Of a stretch of 7,479 bases of DNA, positions 1 through 6,748 are shown one piece after another. How positions within the stretch are numbered: position 1 is the stretch's first letter; each line of letters starts with the position of its first letter. The notes below the pieces were generated by a model, which did no database searches, was not told the DNA's origin, and saw only the letters and a list, made by a program, of their open reading frames with translations. The stretch covers positions 1-7,479 of the forward strand of contig WAPZ01000147.1 in assembly GCA_015520535.1 (NCBI GenBank). Reading direction: 5' to 3'. A program made the translations under genes and the position numbers. Source of the DNA: Candidatus Heimdallarchaeota archaeon (GTDB lineage: Archaea; Asgardarchaeota; Heimdallarchaeia; Hodarchaeales; S146-22).

Positions 1-2073
1 AAGATAAAAGGAAAAACTGCTATTGAAATGGGCTTTGAGAAGGGAATATAGAGGTATTTGTTGATCTTGAGCATAAAAACTCGAGAGTATTGTTGGAATG
101 ACCACAGAATAATTTGTAGGAATAGTATCAGCATTTACCATTGGTTTAGAAACGTTAATTGTCTGATAAGCTGATAGTTCATGGCGAAGGGAAAACAATG
201 GTATTGTTTCGTTTTTGGTGAGAATAAAATCAGAATTCGGGACTAAATATATGACCGAAAGATGGTTAAAAACTGAACTGTTGCCTTGTTCCATAAAGTT
301 TTCATTAAATTTTGCAAAAATATTACTTTTAATGCCAAATAGGCGGATTGAATCGAGGGTGCTGATTGGAGTTTTTACTTCTTGAACAAAAAATGCGGTA
401 TCAACGAAATAAAGTTGTTTAATTTTATTAAAAAGGGGGAGGGGCGCTTGTCGGTTTTCTCCTGTATCGGCAACAACATCAATTCCAAATGAGGTAGAAT
501 ACCACTGTGGCACGCCAATTGCCAATGAATTGATTAAAATAGAAATTAGAAGAAGAAAGGTCAAAGAAAGTGTAATTGCTATCATCGTTAACGTGGAGCG
601 ACCTATGTTTCTTGAAAGATCACGCGTCGCTAAGGCAAAGGCTAAAAACTTATGTATGGTTTTTTTAGCCAGTAGTGGTAAAAATCGCATTGTTACTACG
701 ACTTGAAACAGCATGATTGCCAATAAGAAAGAAAATATTGCCACATAATGTAATGAGAAGATCTGGACTTCTAATAATTGTGTCGCTTTTGTTTGATAAC
801 TCAAAATGACGCCAACAAAGCCTAAGGCGCCGGCTAATAATATTGACCGTTTGGTCCATATTTTCCACTGATTTTTGTTAACATATGTGTTTAAAGTCAA
901 AAAAGATCTTTCATAAATCATTACGCGATTTGGCATGTGTAAGGCTAGTGAAATCGGATATAAGCCTGAAATAACAGTGACAACCATTCCAATCAGAAAG
1001 GCTAACGCAAAATAATTGAATGTCAACGGTGTAACGGGTGGTGTCCGCCATACTTCGACTAAATTTCCGAAATAAGAAACTAGTGCAAACGCTAAGAGTC
1101 TTCCTAGCACAAGTCCAAATATAGCACCAAAGAATCCTAGAAAAAACAGTTGTGTCAGCAGAAACTCCAATATTTCTTTGTTTGAGGCGCCAATCGTTTT
1201 AAAGATTCCGAATTCTCTCATTTGATCAGAAACATTAATTATCAACATACCTAATAGAAAGACAAACTCAATCAAAATTGTTAAAATGATTATGATGTTT
1301 AAGGCGGCACGATACGCCATCACAATTAACGCATCACCGCGGTTAAACTGGGTATAGGTGATTACGTTATAATCACCGCCTACAACGGCTTGTATTTTCG
1401 TTGCAACTTCATACACTTTTAAAATATTTGAAACCGTAATCACAATGCGATTAATTTGCCCTTCCTTCTTTAAATATTCTTGGGCAAAATTGAGGTTTAA
1501 TAGAATGACTGGATGATTTCCAACATTATTGAAGTTTGGATGTCGAAATATACCGCTAATGATGACATATGTCTCAGGTGACACACCTTTTTTTAGTGCG
1601 GCTTCCAGTGGAAGAGGGATTATTTGTCCGACGTGAAGATTAAATTGTTGGGCAGCACGTTCGCTTACTAATATTTCATTTCCAGATAGACTTCGTCTTC
1701 CTTCTATTATGTTCGCATATTTATAATCCGGGTTTGTTTGTGGATCTATACCGAGCACTATTAGTGTGGTTTGAATTTTTGGCGTTGAGATTTCATAAGA
1801 AAGAAAAATTGAGGGTGTAATTGTTATGGCACGAAGCGATGACAAATTTTCCATGGTAGACATTGAAAAATATTCATAACCAGTGGTTATAATTGCGATA
1901 TCGGCATATGAATCATTACGAGCTTGACTTGCAAAATCTAGATAGATGGAATCTAAAACGGTGGCGATGCTGACGGTAAACGCCACACTTAAGGTAATGC
2001 CAATTAAAATCAGACTACTTCGAATTTTTCGTCTCCATAAAAATTTAAACGCAAGCGAACCCATTTTTGTCAT
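1..2073 (-). CDS. FtsX/MacB-type ABC permease, paralogue A (3' end beyond window)
   Basis: An open frame of 691 codons without a stop runs from ATG at 2073 to the left edge, so the C-terminus is missing. The protein starts MTKMGSLAFKFLWRRKIRS, followed by transmembrane helix 1 (about residues 17-40). An extracytoplasmic MacB-like domain spans about 44-250, and the FtsX core helices lie at about 257-378 with the conserved DQMREFG loop at 283-289. A helix pair lies at about 410-465, helix 7 follows LATRDLSRN at about 494-520, and the second extracytoplasmic domain is cut at residue 691. The family supplies the membrane half of type VII ABC systems driven by a MacB/LolD-like ATPase. None is visible here, so the substrate is unknown. 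The start is chosen because it aligns exactly with that of the downstream-read paralogue at 6130. There is no Shine-Dalgarno sequence. Family assignment is firm; function is not. Confidence 0.93.
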   Translation of the reverse strand, partial: MTKMGSLAFKFLWRRKIRSSLILIGITLSVAFTVSIATVLDSIYLDFASQARNDSYADIAIITTGYEYFSMSTMENLSSLRAITITPSIFLSYEISTPKIQTTLIVLGIDPQTNPDYKYANIIEGRRSLSGNEILVSERAAQQFNLHVGQIIPLPLEAALKKGVSPETYVIISGIFRHPNFNNVGNHPVILLNLNFAQEYLKKEGQINRIVITVSNILKVYEVATKIQAVVGGDYNVITYTQFNRGDALIVMAYRAALNIIIILTILIEFVFLLGMLIINVSDQMREFGIFKTIGASNKEILEFLLTQLFFLGFFGAIFGLVLGRLLAFALVSYFGNLVEVWRTPPVTPLTFNYFALAFLIGMVVTVISGLYPISLALHMPNRVMIYERSFLTLNTYVNKNQWKIWTKRSILLAGALGFVGVILSYQTKATQLLEVQIFSLHYVAIFSFLLAIMLFQVVVTMRFLPLLAKKTIHKFLAFALATRDLSRNIGRSTLTMIAITLSLTFLLLISILINSLAIGVPQWYSTSFGIDVVADTGENRQAPLPLFNKIKQLYFVDTAFFVQEVKTPISTLDSIRLFGIKSNIFAKFNENFMEQGNSSVFNHLSVIYLVPNSDFILTKNETIPLFSLRHELSAYQTINVSKPMVNADTIPTNYSVVIPTILSSFYAQDQQIPLYSLLKAHFNSSFSFYL

Positions 2074-2100
2074 TTATGGTCGAATACAAACTATTAGCAA

Positions 2101-2128
2101 CATATTATTAAATCATACGATTGGTGAA
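2101..2128 (-). promoter_or_regulatory. Promoter block of permease A, duplicated from permease B
   Basis: On the minus strand this 28-base block contains ATTTAATA, a TATA-like element centred about 35 bases before the ATG at 2073. It matches 6157-6184, ahead of the other permease, at 27 of 28 positions. Sequence further upstream does not match, so the edge of similarity marks a conserved control element. An archaeal TATA box here would place transcription start roughly 8-10 bases before the ATG, giving a very short leader, which agrees with the absence of a ribosome-binding site. A bacterial reading (TTCACC, 15-base spacer, TAATAT) is possible but has a short spacer. Confidence 0.6.
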
Positions 2129-2189
2129 ATGATGCCGCGTCAGTTGACATTCTCCACACCTAAAGATGGAAAATTCTAGGTTTGTCAGC

Positions 2190-2196
2190 AAAAAAA
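2190..2196 (-). terminator. Oligo-T terminator candidate of permease B
   Basis: Seven consecutive T on the minus strand lie about 50 bases past the TGA of the complete permease and before the promoter of the partial one. Archaeal RNA polymerase stops at such oligo-T tracts without needing a hairpin. No strong stem was seen beside it. Its position suggests that the two permeases are separate transcription units, although read-through is possible. Confidence 0.4.
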
Positions 2197-2245
2197 TTAG
2201 TTAAAGAGTTTTTCTTTGTGGTGCTAATGTTTTTCCTATTATATT

Positions 2246-5200
2246 TCAGACAAATCTATCTATGAATCCAAGATGGCTCTTAAGTGCTTTTTCTCTTGAT
2301 TTGTGAACCTTTTTTTCTATATTTCTTTTAAAAAGGCGATTTAGATTATGATAAAAAACGTTGATGTTTGAGTTCAGCAGATTTAGAGTTACTACGGAAA
2401 AGAAGATTGGATAAATAAGCACATCATTTATTGCATTGATTGTTATGAAAATGGAATAATAGATGTCTGGTTCTTCTAGAATAAAAATTCCGTAATTAAC
2501 AGCGACTATAAAGGATATAATTATTATTTGAGCTGATAATAGAGTTAAAAAAGGGAGGATGACATTTGATAAAATGATTTTGAACGTGGACTGTTGTTTT
2601 TTGATTGTATGTGTTGATGACTGTGCGAAAATTTGGTGATGTGGCTTGAGAAGTCGCAATGCTGGTACAAATAGAAAATAAAAGATTAATCCAAGAACGA
2701 TTAAGGGAAAAAAGAAAACTTCAATTAACATGCGCACGATTAAGATTAAAAATTGAAGCAGCGGCGTGAAAATTAGGTCATTTTCAATCCTTGAGTTTGT
2801 TCCAGTAATAATTGCAGTATTTACGACGCGTATATTTTCTTCGGATGGAGAATAAAAATAGTTAACCGTAGTGGGATAAAAAATGGTAAGGAAGAAAAGG
2901 ATATACCATAGGAGAATAGTGACGCTGATGCCTATAAAAAGCATCACGCTGCCTAATATAGTGTTTAAGGGCTTTTCTTTAAGAATGTGAAAGAGTGTTT
3001 TGTCCGACGATAAGGTCTTTGATTCTTTAAAGTACGCTTGTAGGCTAAATAATGTAGCAAATATCGACACTAATATGCTGGAAAGGGGAACTGGGATAAT
3101 AAATATGGAAAGAATCGGTTTAAATTGAGGGCTATTCAGAACTATAAGCCTAGGTAGTGTGATGAGGAAGGAAGTCAGCATAATAATGAGTAGTGGTTTC
3201 TGATATTTTGAGAAATTTTTAATGATGGCGTGCCTCGTTTTCCATATAAAGACTAATAATAGTGAAAATGGAAGTATAAGAATGCTTGTTATAGTTATTA
3301 CAGAAATGAATGTTTTTCTTTTTGATTTTTTAATTGTGTGATATGCTTTTGCACGCCACTGGGGTAGTGCTTTTACCAGTGGATGTGACATGATAATGTT
3401 TTTGATATTAATATTTCTGCCGGTTAAGATTTCGGTAATTTCTCGTTCTGCAGCACCGGTGGCTGGAATTTTTGCTGTAAGAATTAAAACCGTTAAATAT
3501 ACGGTTAACCAGAATAACAGTTGGTCAAACGGCATTATCAATGGTATGTGTGCACCTAAAGTATTGAAATAAAACAAGAATATGCTAGAACCAAGGATTG
3601 CATTAAAAATGCTAAAAACGACGCTGATTCCCATTAACAAAAGCGATTGAAAGAAAAAGATACGGAACACGCCGCGTTTACTCACACCCATTGTTCTTAA
3701 GAGGGCAATATCATATGACATGTGCAATGAAGCCACTAAAAGCATGAAAAACTGGGAGAGTGTAGCGAGTAAAAGGGCTTCAGATAACAATGTTTGGAGA
3801 AAAATTTGTTGACGTTGAATGCCTTTTCGAATTTGTTCTGATAAAAGATGAATCGTGTTGATATAGGAAAACGGATAAATTTTATTAAGTGTATTTTGAA
3901 TATCCTCGTTTGATATATTGTGGGTTTGTTTGAGCGTGAGATAGAGATACCGAAATGTGGTATGATTTAAAAGGCGTTGCATAATGGTGCTTTCAATGTA
4001 AGTATAGCTGAACGTTTGAAGGAAGAAATTACTCCTAATGATAGCGGTAATGTAAAGATAAAAAGAAAAGGTGCGATTAATCTCTGCTTTGATAAGTGAA
4101 TATAAGGGAATTTGCTTATCTTGGGCATAAAAACTAGAAAGAACAGTTGGGATTACGACCGAATTATTGGTGGAAATGGTTTCGTGGGTTATATTTGCAG
4201 TGGAGATGTCGATGCTTTTATAGGTATATAATGATTTGGGAAGCGAAAATATTGTTACCGTGTGATTTTGACGGATGATAAAATCTGAATTGGGGACAAT
4301 ATAAAGTGTAGAAAGTTGTTGAAGTGCATCGCTCTGTCCTTGTTCTAAAAATGTTGAATAATATTGTGACAGTCGAGTACTTTCAATACCATAAAGGTAA
4401 AGGGCGTCTACGGATTCAATTGGAATTTTTTGTTCTTGAATATAAAATGCCGTATCGACAAAATAAAGATTTTTGATTTGATTATAAATGGATAGGGGTG
4501 CTTGGTGATTTTCTCCCGTATCAGCGACAATGTCAATGCCAAAGGAATCAGAATACCATTGTGGCACACCAATTGCCAGTGAATTGATTAAAATAGAAAT
4601 TAGAAGAAGAAAAGTCAAAGAAAGTGTAATTGCCATCAACGTTAACGTGGTGCGTCCCATGTTTCTTGAAAGATCCCGTGTTGCCAAAGCAAAGGACAAA
4701 AATTTGTTTATTGTCTTTTTTGTCAGCACTGGTAGGACTCGTATGACGATTACAATTTGAAGAAGCATAATTGCAAACAAAAGCGAAAAAATGGCTATAT
4801 AATGAACAGAAAAAATGCGAACTTCGAGTAATTGTGATGCTTTTACTTGGTAACTTAGTAATATGCCAATAATACCTAAAGAAAACGCCAGTAAAAGTGT
4901 AGGTGTTGTCCATGTTCTTATTCGTGTCATTTTAGTAAAGTTCACCAATGTGAGGAAAGATCTTTCATAAATCATCACACGGTTTGGCAACCGTAGCGCC
5001 AATGAAATCGGATATAAACTCGAAAGAATCGTGACAACAATACCAATCAGAAACGCCAGTAAGATATAATTCAACGTAAGCGGTGCAAGCGGCGGGGCAC
5101 GCCAACTGTCAACCAACTGACCGAAATAGGATACCAACGTTAATGCCAGCAATCGACCTAAAACTAAGCCGACTAGAGTACCGATGCCTCCTAAAATTAG

Positions 5201-6130
5201 CATTTGAAGAAGCAAAAAGGTCAAAATTTCTTTATTTGAAGTACCAAGCGTTTTAAGAATCCCAAATTCTCTCATTTGATCAGAAACATTAATTATCAAC
5301 ATACCTAATAGAAAGACAAATTCAATCAAAATCGTTAAAATGATTACAATGTTTAAGGCAGCACGATACGCCACCACAATTAACGCATCGCCACGATTAA
5401 ACTGGGTATAGGTGATTACGTTATATTCACTCCCGATTAATGCTTGAACTTTTCTTGCTACGTCAAATACTTTTAAAATATCAGTGACTGTGATAATCAA
5501 TCGATTTATTTGTGATTTCTTCTTTAGATAGGCTTGTAACGTGTTAAGATTAATAAGAATGAGTGGTGCCTTTCCAATATTATTGAAATTCGGATGTCGA
5601 AATATACCGCTTACTTTGACGTATGTCTTGGGAAAAAGATCATTAGTAGAGGATGATTCATTTAATGTGATTGGAATTACTTGACCGACACGAAGATTGA
5701 GACCGTTTGCAAGGTCTTCATTCACTAAGATTTCATTTCCAGATAAACTATGTTTTCCTGCAAGCATCTTAATGCTTTTAAAATCACGATTGGTACGAGG
5801 ATCTAAACCAATTACTATAAAAGAGGCCTGCAAATCCGATGTCGAAATGTCGTAAGAAAGAAAAATAGTCGGTGATACCTCAGCGTTTCGGAGTGAAGCC
5901 AGTTTTTCCAACACAGAACTTGAAAAATATTCGTAATTTGTGCTTGTCACCACGATATCAGCAAATGAGTCATTGCGAGCTTGACTCGAAAAATCCAGAT
6001 AGATGGAGTCTAAAACAGTGGCGATGCTGACGGTAAACGTTACACTTAAGATAATGCCAATTAAAATCAGACCACTTCGAATTTTTCGTCGCCACAAGAA
6101 TTTAAATGCGACTGAGCTGGTTTTTATCAT
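2246..6130 (-). CDS. FtsX/MacB-type ABC permease, paralogue B, with long C-terminal membrane extension
   Basis: A complete 1294-residue integral membrane protein. Helix 1 (about 17-40) follows the basic stretch FLWRRKIRS. Extracytoplasmic domain 1 spans about 44-250. FtsX helices 2-4 lie near 258-281, 303-333 and 353-379, and a helix pair lies near 411-427 and 443-465. A second unit repeats the plan: helix 7 (495-521), extracytoplasmic domain 2 (523-780), helices 8-10 (783-803, 824-855, 869-887). The internal duplication shows in MREFGILKTLGTSNKEI (286-302) against MSYDIALLRTMGVSKRG (804-820). This is the YbbP-like ten-helix layout of type VII ABC permeases, which normally pair with a MacB/LolD-type ATPase. 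No Walker motifs occur here. Residues after about 905 add some seven hydrophobic segments of unknown role and a basic tail, making it far longer than the roughly 800 residues of E. coli YbbP. The start aligns with the paralogue and lacks a Shine-Dalgarno. The substrate is unknown. Confidence 0.95.
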   Translation of the reverse strand: MIKTSSVAFKFLWRRKIRSGLILIGIILSVTFTVSIATVLDSIYLDFSSQARNDSFADIVVTSTNYEYFSSSVLEKLASLRNAEVSPTIFLSYDISTSDLQASFIVIGLDPRTNRDFKSIKMLAGKHSLSGNEILVNEDLANGLNLRVGQVIPITLNESSSTNDLFPKTYVKVSGIFRHPNFNNIGKAPLILINLNTLQAYLKKKSQINRLIITVTDILKVFDVARKVQALIGSEYNVITYTQFNRGDALIVVAYRAALNIVIILTILIEFVFLLGMLIINVSDQMREFGILKTLGTSNKEILTFLLLQMLILGGIGTLVGLVLGRLLALTLVSYFGQLVDSWRAPPLAPLTLNYILLAFLIGIVVTILSSLYPISLALRLPNRVMIYERSFLTLVNFTKMTRIRTWTTPTLLLAFSLGIIGILLSYQVKASQLLEVRIFSVHYIAIFSLLFAIMLLQIVIVIRVLPVLTKKTINKFLSFALATRDLSRNMGRTTLTLMAITLSLTFLLLISILINSLAIGVPQWYSDSFGIDIVADTGENHQAPLSIYNQIKNLYFVDTAFYIQEQKIPIESVDALYLYGIESTRLSQYYSTFLEQGQSDALQQLSTLYIVPNSDFIIRQNHTVTIFSLPKSLYTYKSIDISTANITHETISTNNSVVIPTVLSSFYAQDKQIPLYSLIKAEINRTFSFYLYITAIIRSNFFLQTFSYTYIESTIMQRLLNHTTFRYLYLTLKQTHNISNEDIQNTLNKIYPFSYINTIHLLSEQIRKGIQRQQIFLQTLLSEALLLATLSQFFMLLVASLHMSYDIALLRTMGVSKRGVFRIFFFQSLLLMGISVVFSIFNAILGSSIFLFYFNTLGAHIPLIMPFDQLLFWLTVYLTVLILTAKIPATGAAEREITEILTGRNINIKNIIMSHPLVKALPQWRAKAYHTIKKSKRKTFISVITITSILILPFSLLLVFIWKTRHAIIKNFSKYQKPLLIIMLTSFLITLPRLIVLNSPQFKPILSIFIIPVPLSSILVSIFATLFSLQAYFKESKTLSSDKTLFHILKEKPLNTILGSVMLFIGISVTILLWYILFFLTIFYPTTVNYFYSPSEENIRVVNTAIITGTNSRIENDLIFTPLLQFLILIVRMLIEVFFFPLIVLGLIFYFLFVPALRLLKPHHQIFAQSSTHTIKKQQSTFKIILSNVILPFLTLLSAQIIIISFIVAVNYGIFILEEPDIYYSIFITINAINDVLIYPIFFSVVTLNLLNSNINVFYHNLNRLFKRNIEKKVHKSREKALKSHLGFIDRFV

Positions 6131-6184
6131 CTATAGTCAAATAAAAACGACCAACACATATTATTAAATAATACGATTGGTGAA
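4055..6184 (-). repeat. Tandem gene duplication, unit B (gene plus promoter)
   Basis: This is the partner of 1-2128, covering codons 1-692 of the complete permease and its promoter block. By eye, protein identity over the first 111 residues is about 69%. It is higher in the FtsX helices and lower in the second extracytoplasmic domain. The rest of this gene (2246-4054) presumably has its counterpart off the left edge. Confidence 0.9.
6157..6184 (-). promoter_or_regulatory. Promoter block of permease B, possibly bidirectional
   Basis: This block matches the one at 2101-2128 at 27 of 28 bases. On the minus strand its TATA-like ATTTAATA is centred about 35 bases before the ATG at 6130. Within it, 6159-6173 (TATTATTAAATAATA) is a perfect inverted repeat of seven bases around one central base, so it reads as an AT box on both strands. 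It lies in the gap between two divergent genes and could also serve the Rid gene, giving that gene a leader of about 50 bases. The promoter call rests on conservation and spacing; use in both directions is inferred. Confidence 0.6.
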
Positions 6185-6232
6185 GCGTTACATGCAGTAA
6201 ATGAGATTTTTCTGCCAAATCTACTCAAGGAT

Positions 6233-6238
6233 GGTGAT
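6233..6238 (+). promoter_or_regulatory. Shine-Dalgarno site of the Rid gene
   Basis: GGTGAT is complementary to the usual 3' end of prokaryotic 16S rRNA (ATCACCTCC). It sits three bases before GTG 6242 and six before GTG 6245. The spacing slightly favours the second GTG, but either would give nearly the same protein. The ATG at 6240 is out of frame and stops after two codons. Confidence 0.6.
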
Positions 6239-6241
6239 AAT

Positions 6242-6667
6242 GTGGTGAATAGGGAAAATTATGATAGTGGAACTAAATGGGAGCCACTGGTGGGATATTC
6301 ACGCGCGGTACGTGTTGGGAACGTGATTTATGTTTCTGGAACGACTGCCACAGATGAACATGGAAATATTGTCGGTGAAAATAATGCCTATTTACAGACA
6401 ATTCAAATTATAAAAAATATCGAAACTGCCTTAGCGCATTTTGGAGCAACTTTAGACGACGTTGTGAGAACGCGAATGTATGTGGTAGATATTCAGCAGT
6501 GGGAAGAAATCGGTCGCGCCCATGCACAATTTTTTGGCAAAATTCGTCCTGCAACTACTATGATTGAAGTAAAACGTTTGATTGACCCAAAAATGCTTAT
6601 TGAAATGGAAGCTGTTGCTGTAATAAGTCCTACAGAATCGAATACAACTACCAAAAATAATACGTAA
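6242..6667 (+). CDS. Rid family protein (YjgF/YER057c/UK114), non-archetypal subgroup
   Basis: A 141-residue soluble protein, close to the usual 125-135 residues of the family. These proteins form trimers with active sites between subunits. Archetypal RidA hydrolyses reactive enamine/imine products of PLP enzymes to 2-oxoacids. Visible family marks are WEPLVGYSRAVRVGNVIYVSG (13-33, read as two adjoining pieces), the helix KNIETALAHFGATLDDV (58-74), RTRMYVVD (76-83), IRPATTMIEV (101-110) and IEMEAVAV (120-127). E. coli RidA has FPARSCVEV at the penultimate motif, with Arg105 binding substrate carboxylate. Here the aligned residue is Thr105, so imine deaminase activity is doubtful. The start is GTG at 6242 or 6245; an in-frame stop upstream (6134-6136) and the lack of any in-frame ATG rule out a longer form. 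It is transcribed divergently from the permease and converges on the ferredoxin gene, with no clear functional tie to either. The Ser/Thr/Asn-rich tail (129-141) is probably disordered. Confidence 0.93.
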   Translation: MVNRENYDSGTKWEPLVGYSRAVRVGNVIYVSGTTATDEHGNIVGENNAYLQTIQIIKNIETALAHFGATLDDVVRTRMYVVDIQQWEEIGRAHAQFFGKIRPATTMIEVKRLIDPKMLIEMEAVAVISPTESNTTTKNNT

Positions 6668-6708
6668 TACAATATTGGCATAGCGTGCGGAAAAATATTA
6701 CTTTAAAC

Positions 6709-6714
6709 AAAAAA
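6709..6714 (-). terminator. Oligo-T run downstream of the NuoI-like gene (distal)
   Basis: Six T on the minus strand lie about 35 bases past the TAA of the ferredoxin gene. Together with the run at 6738-6743 this resembles the clustered T-tracts of archaeal intrinsic termination. No hairpin was evident. Confidence 0.4.
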
Positions 6715-6737
6715 GAGGTAGAATAATGGTTTAAATT

Positions 6738-6743
6738 AAAAAA
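6738..6743 (-). terminator. Oligo-T run downstream of the NuoI-like gene (proximal)
   Basis: Six T on the minus strand lie five bases after the ferredoxin stop codon (6749-6751), within the convergent gap 6668-6748. This is the most likely first termination point of that transcript. Confidence 0.45.
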
Positions 6744-6748
6744 TTGAA

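Larger units (their letters stand above)
1..2128 (-). repeat. Tandem gene duplication, unit A (gene plus promoter)
   Basis: This stretch is a diverged direct copy of 4055-6184, collinear at the protein level with a net one-codon difference (in extracytoplasmic domain 1, near residue 155). Similarity includes about 55 bases upstream of the start codon, then stops. How far the duplication extends to the left cannot be seen. Confidence 0.9.

Noticed and set aside
1946..2179. Plus-strand open frame of 77 codons across the start of the partial permease
   Set aside because: It is antisense to a conserved coding start and promoter, and nothing in the translation is recognisable.
2131..2189. Possible remnant of the Rid gene start duplicated upstream of permease A
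   Set aside because: A few words resemble 6221-6240 (CTAAAGATGG against CTCAAGGATGG), but the alignment needs several gaps and no Rid-like reading frame remains.
4548..4913. Minus-strand open frame of 121 codons inside the complete permease
   Set aside because: It is a different frame of the same strand, wholly within the 1294-residue gene. Its translation is rich in His/Cys/Ser with no recognisable family, and the permease frame is conserved in the paralogue.
1..6130. The two permease regions as one frameshifted giant gene or pseudogene
   Set aside because: Each has its own aligned ATG and promoter, the right-hand gene ends in a proper TGA, and the left-hand copy translates without interruption over all 691 visible codons.
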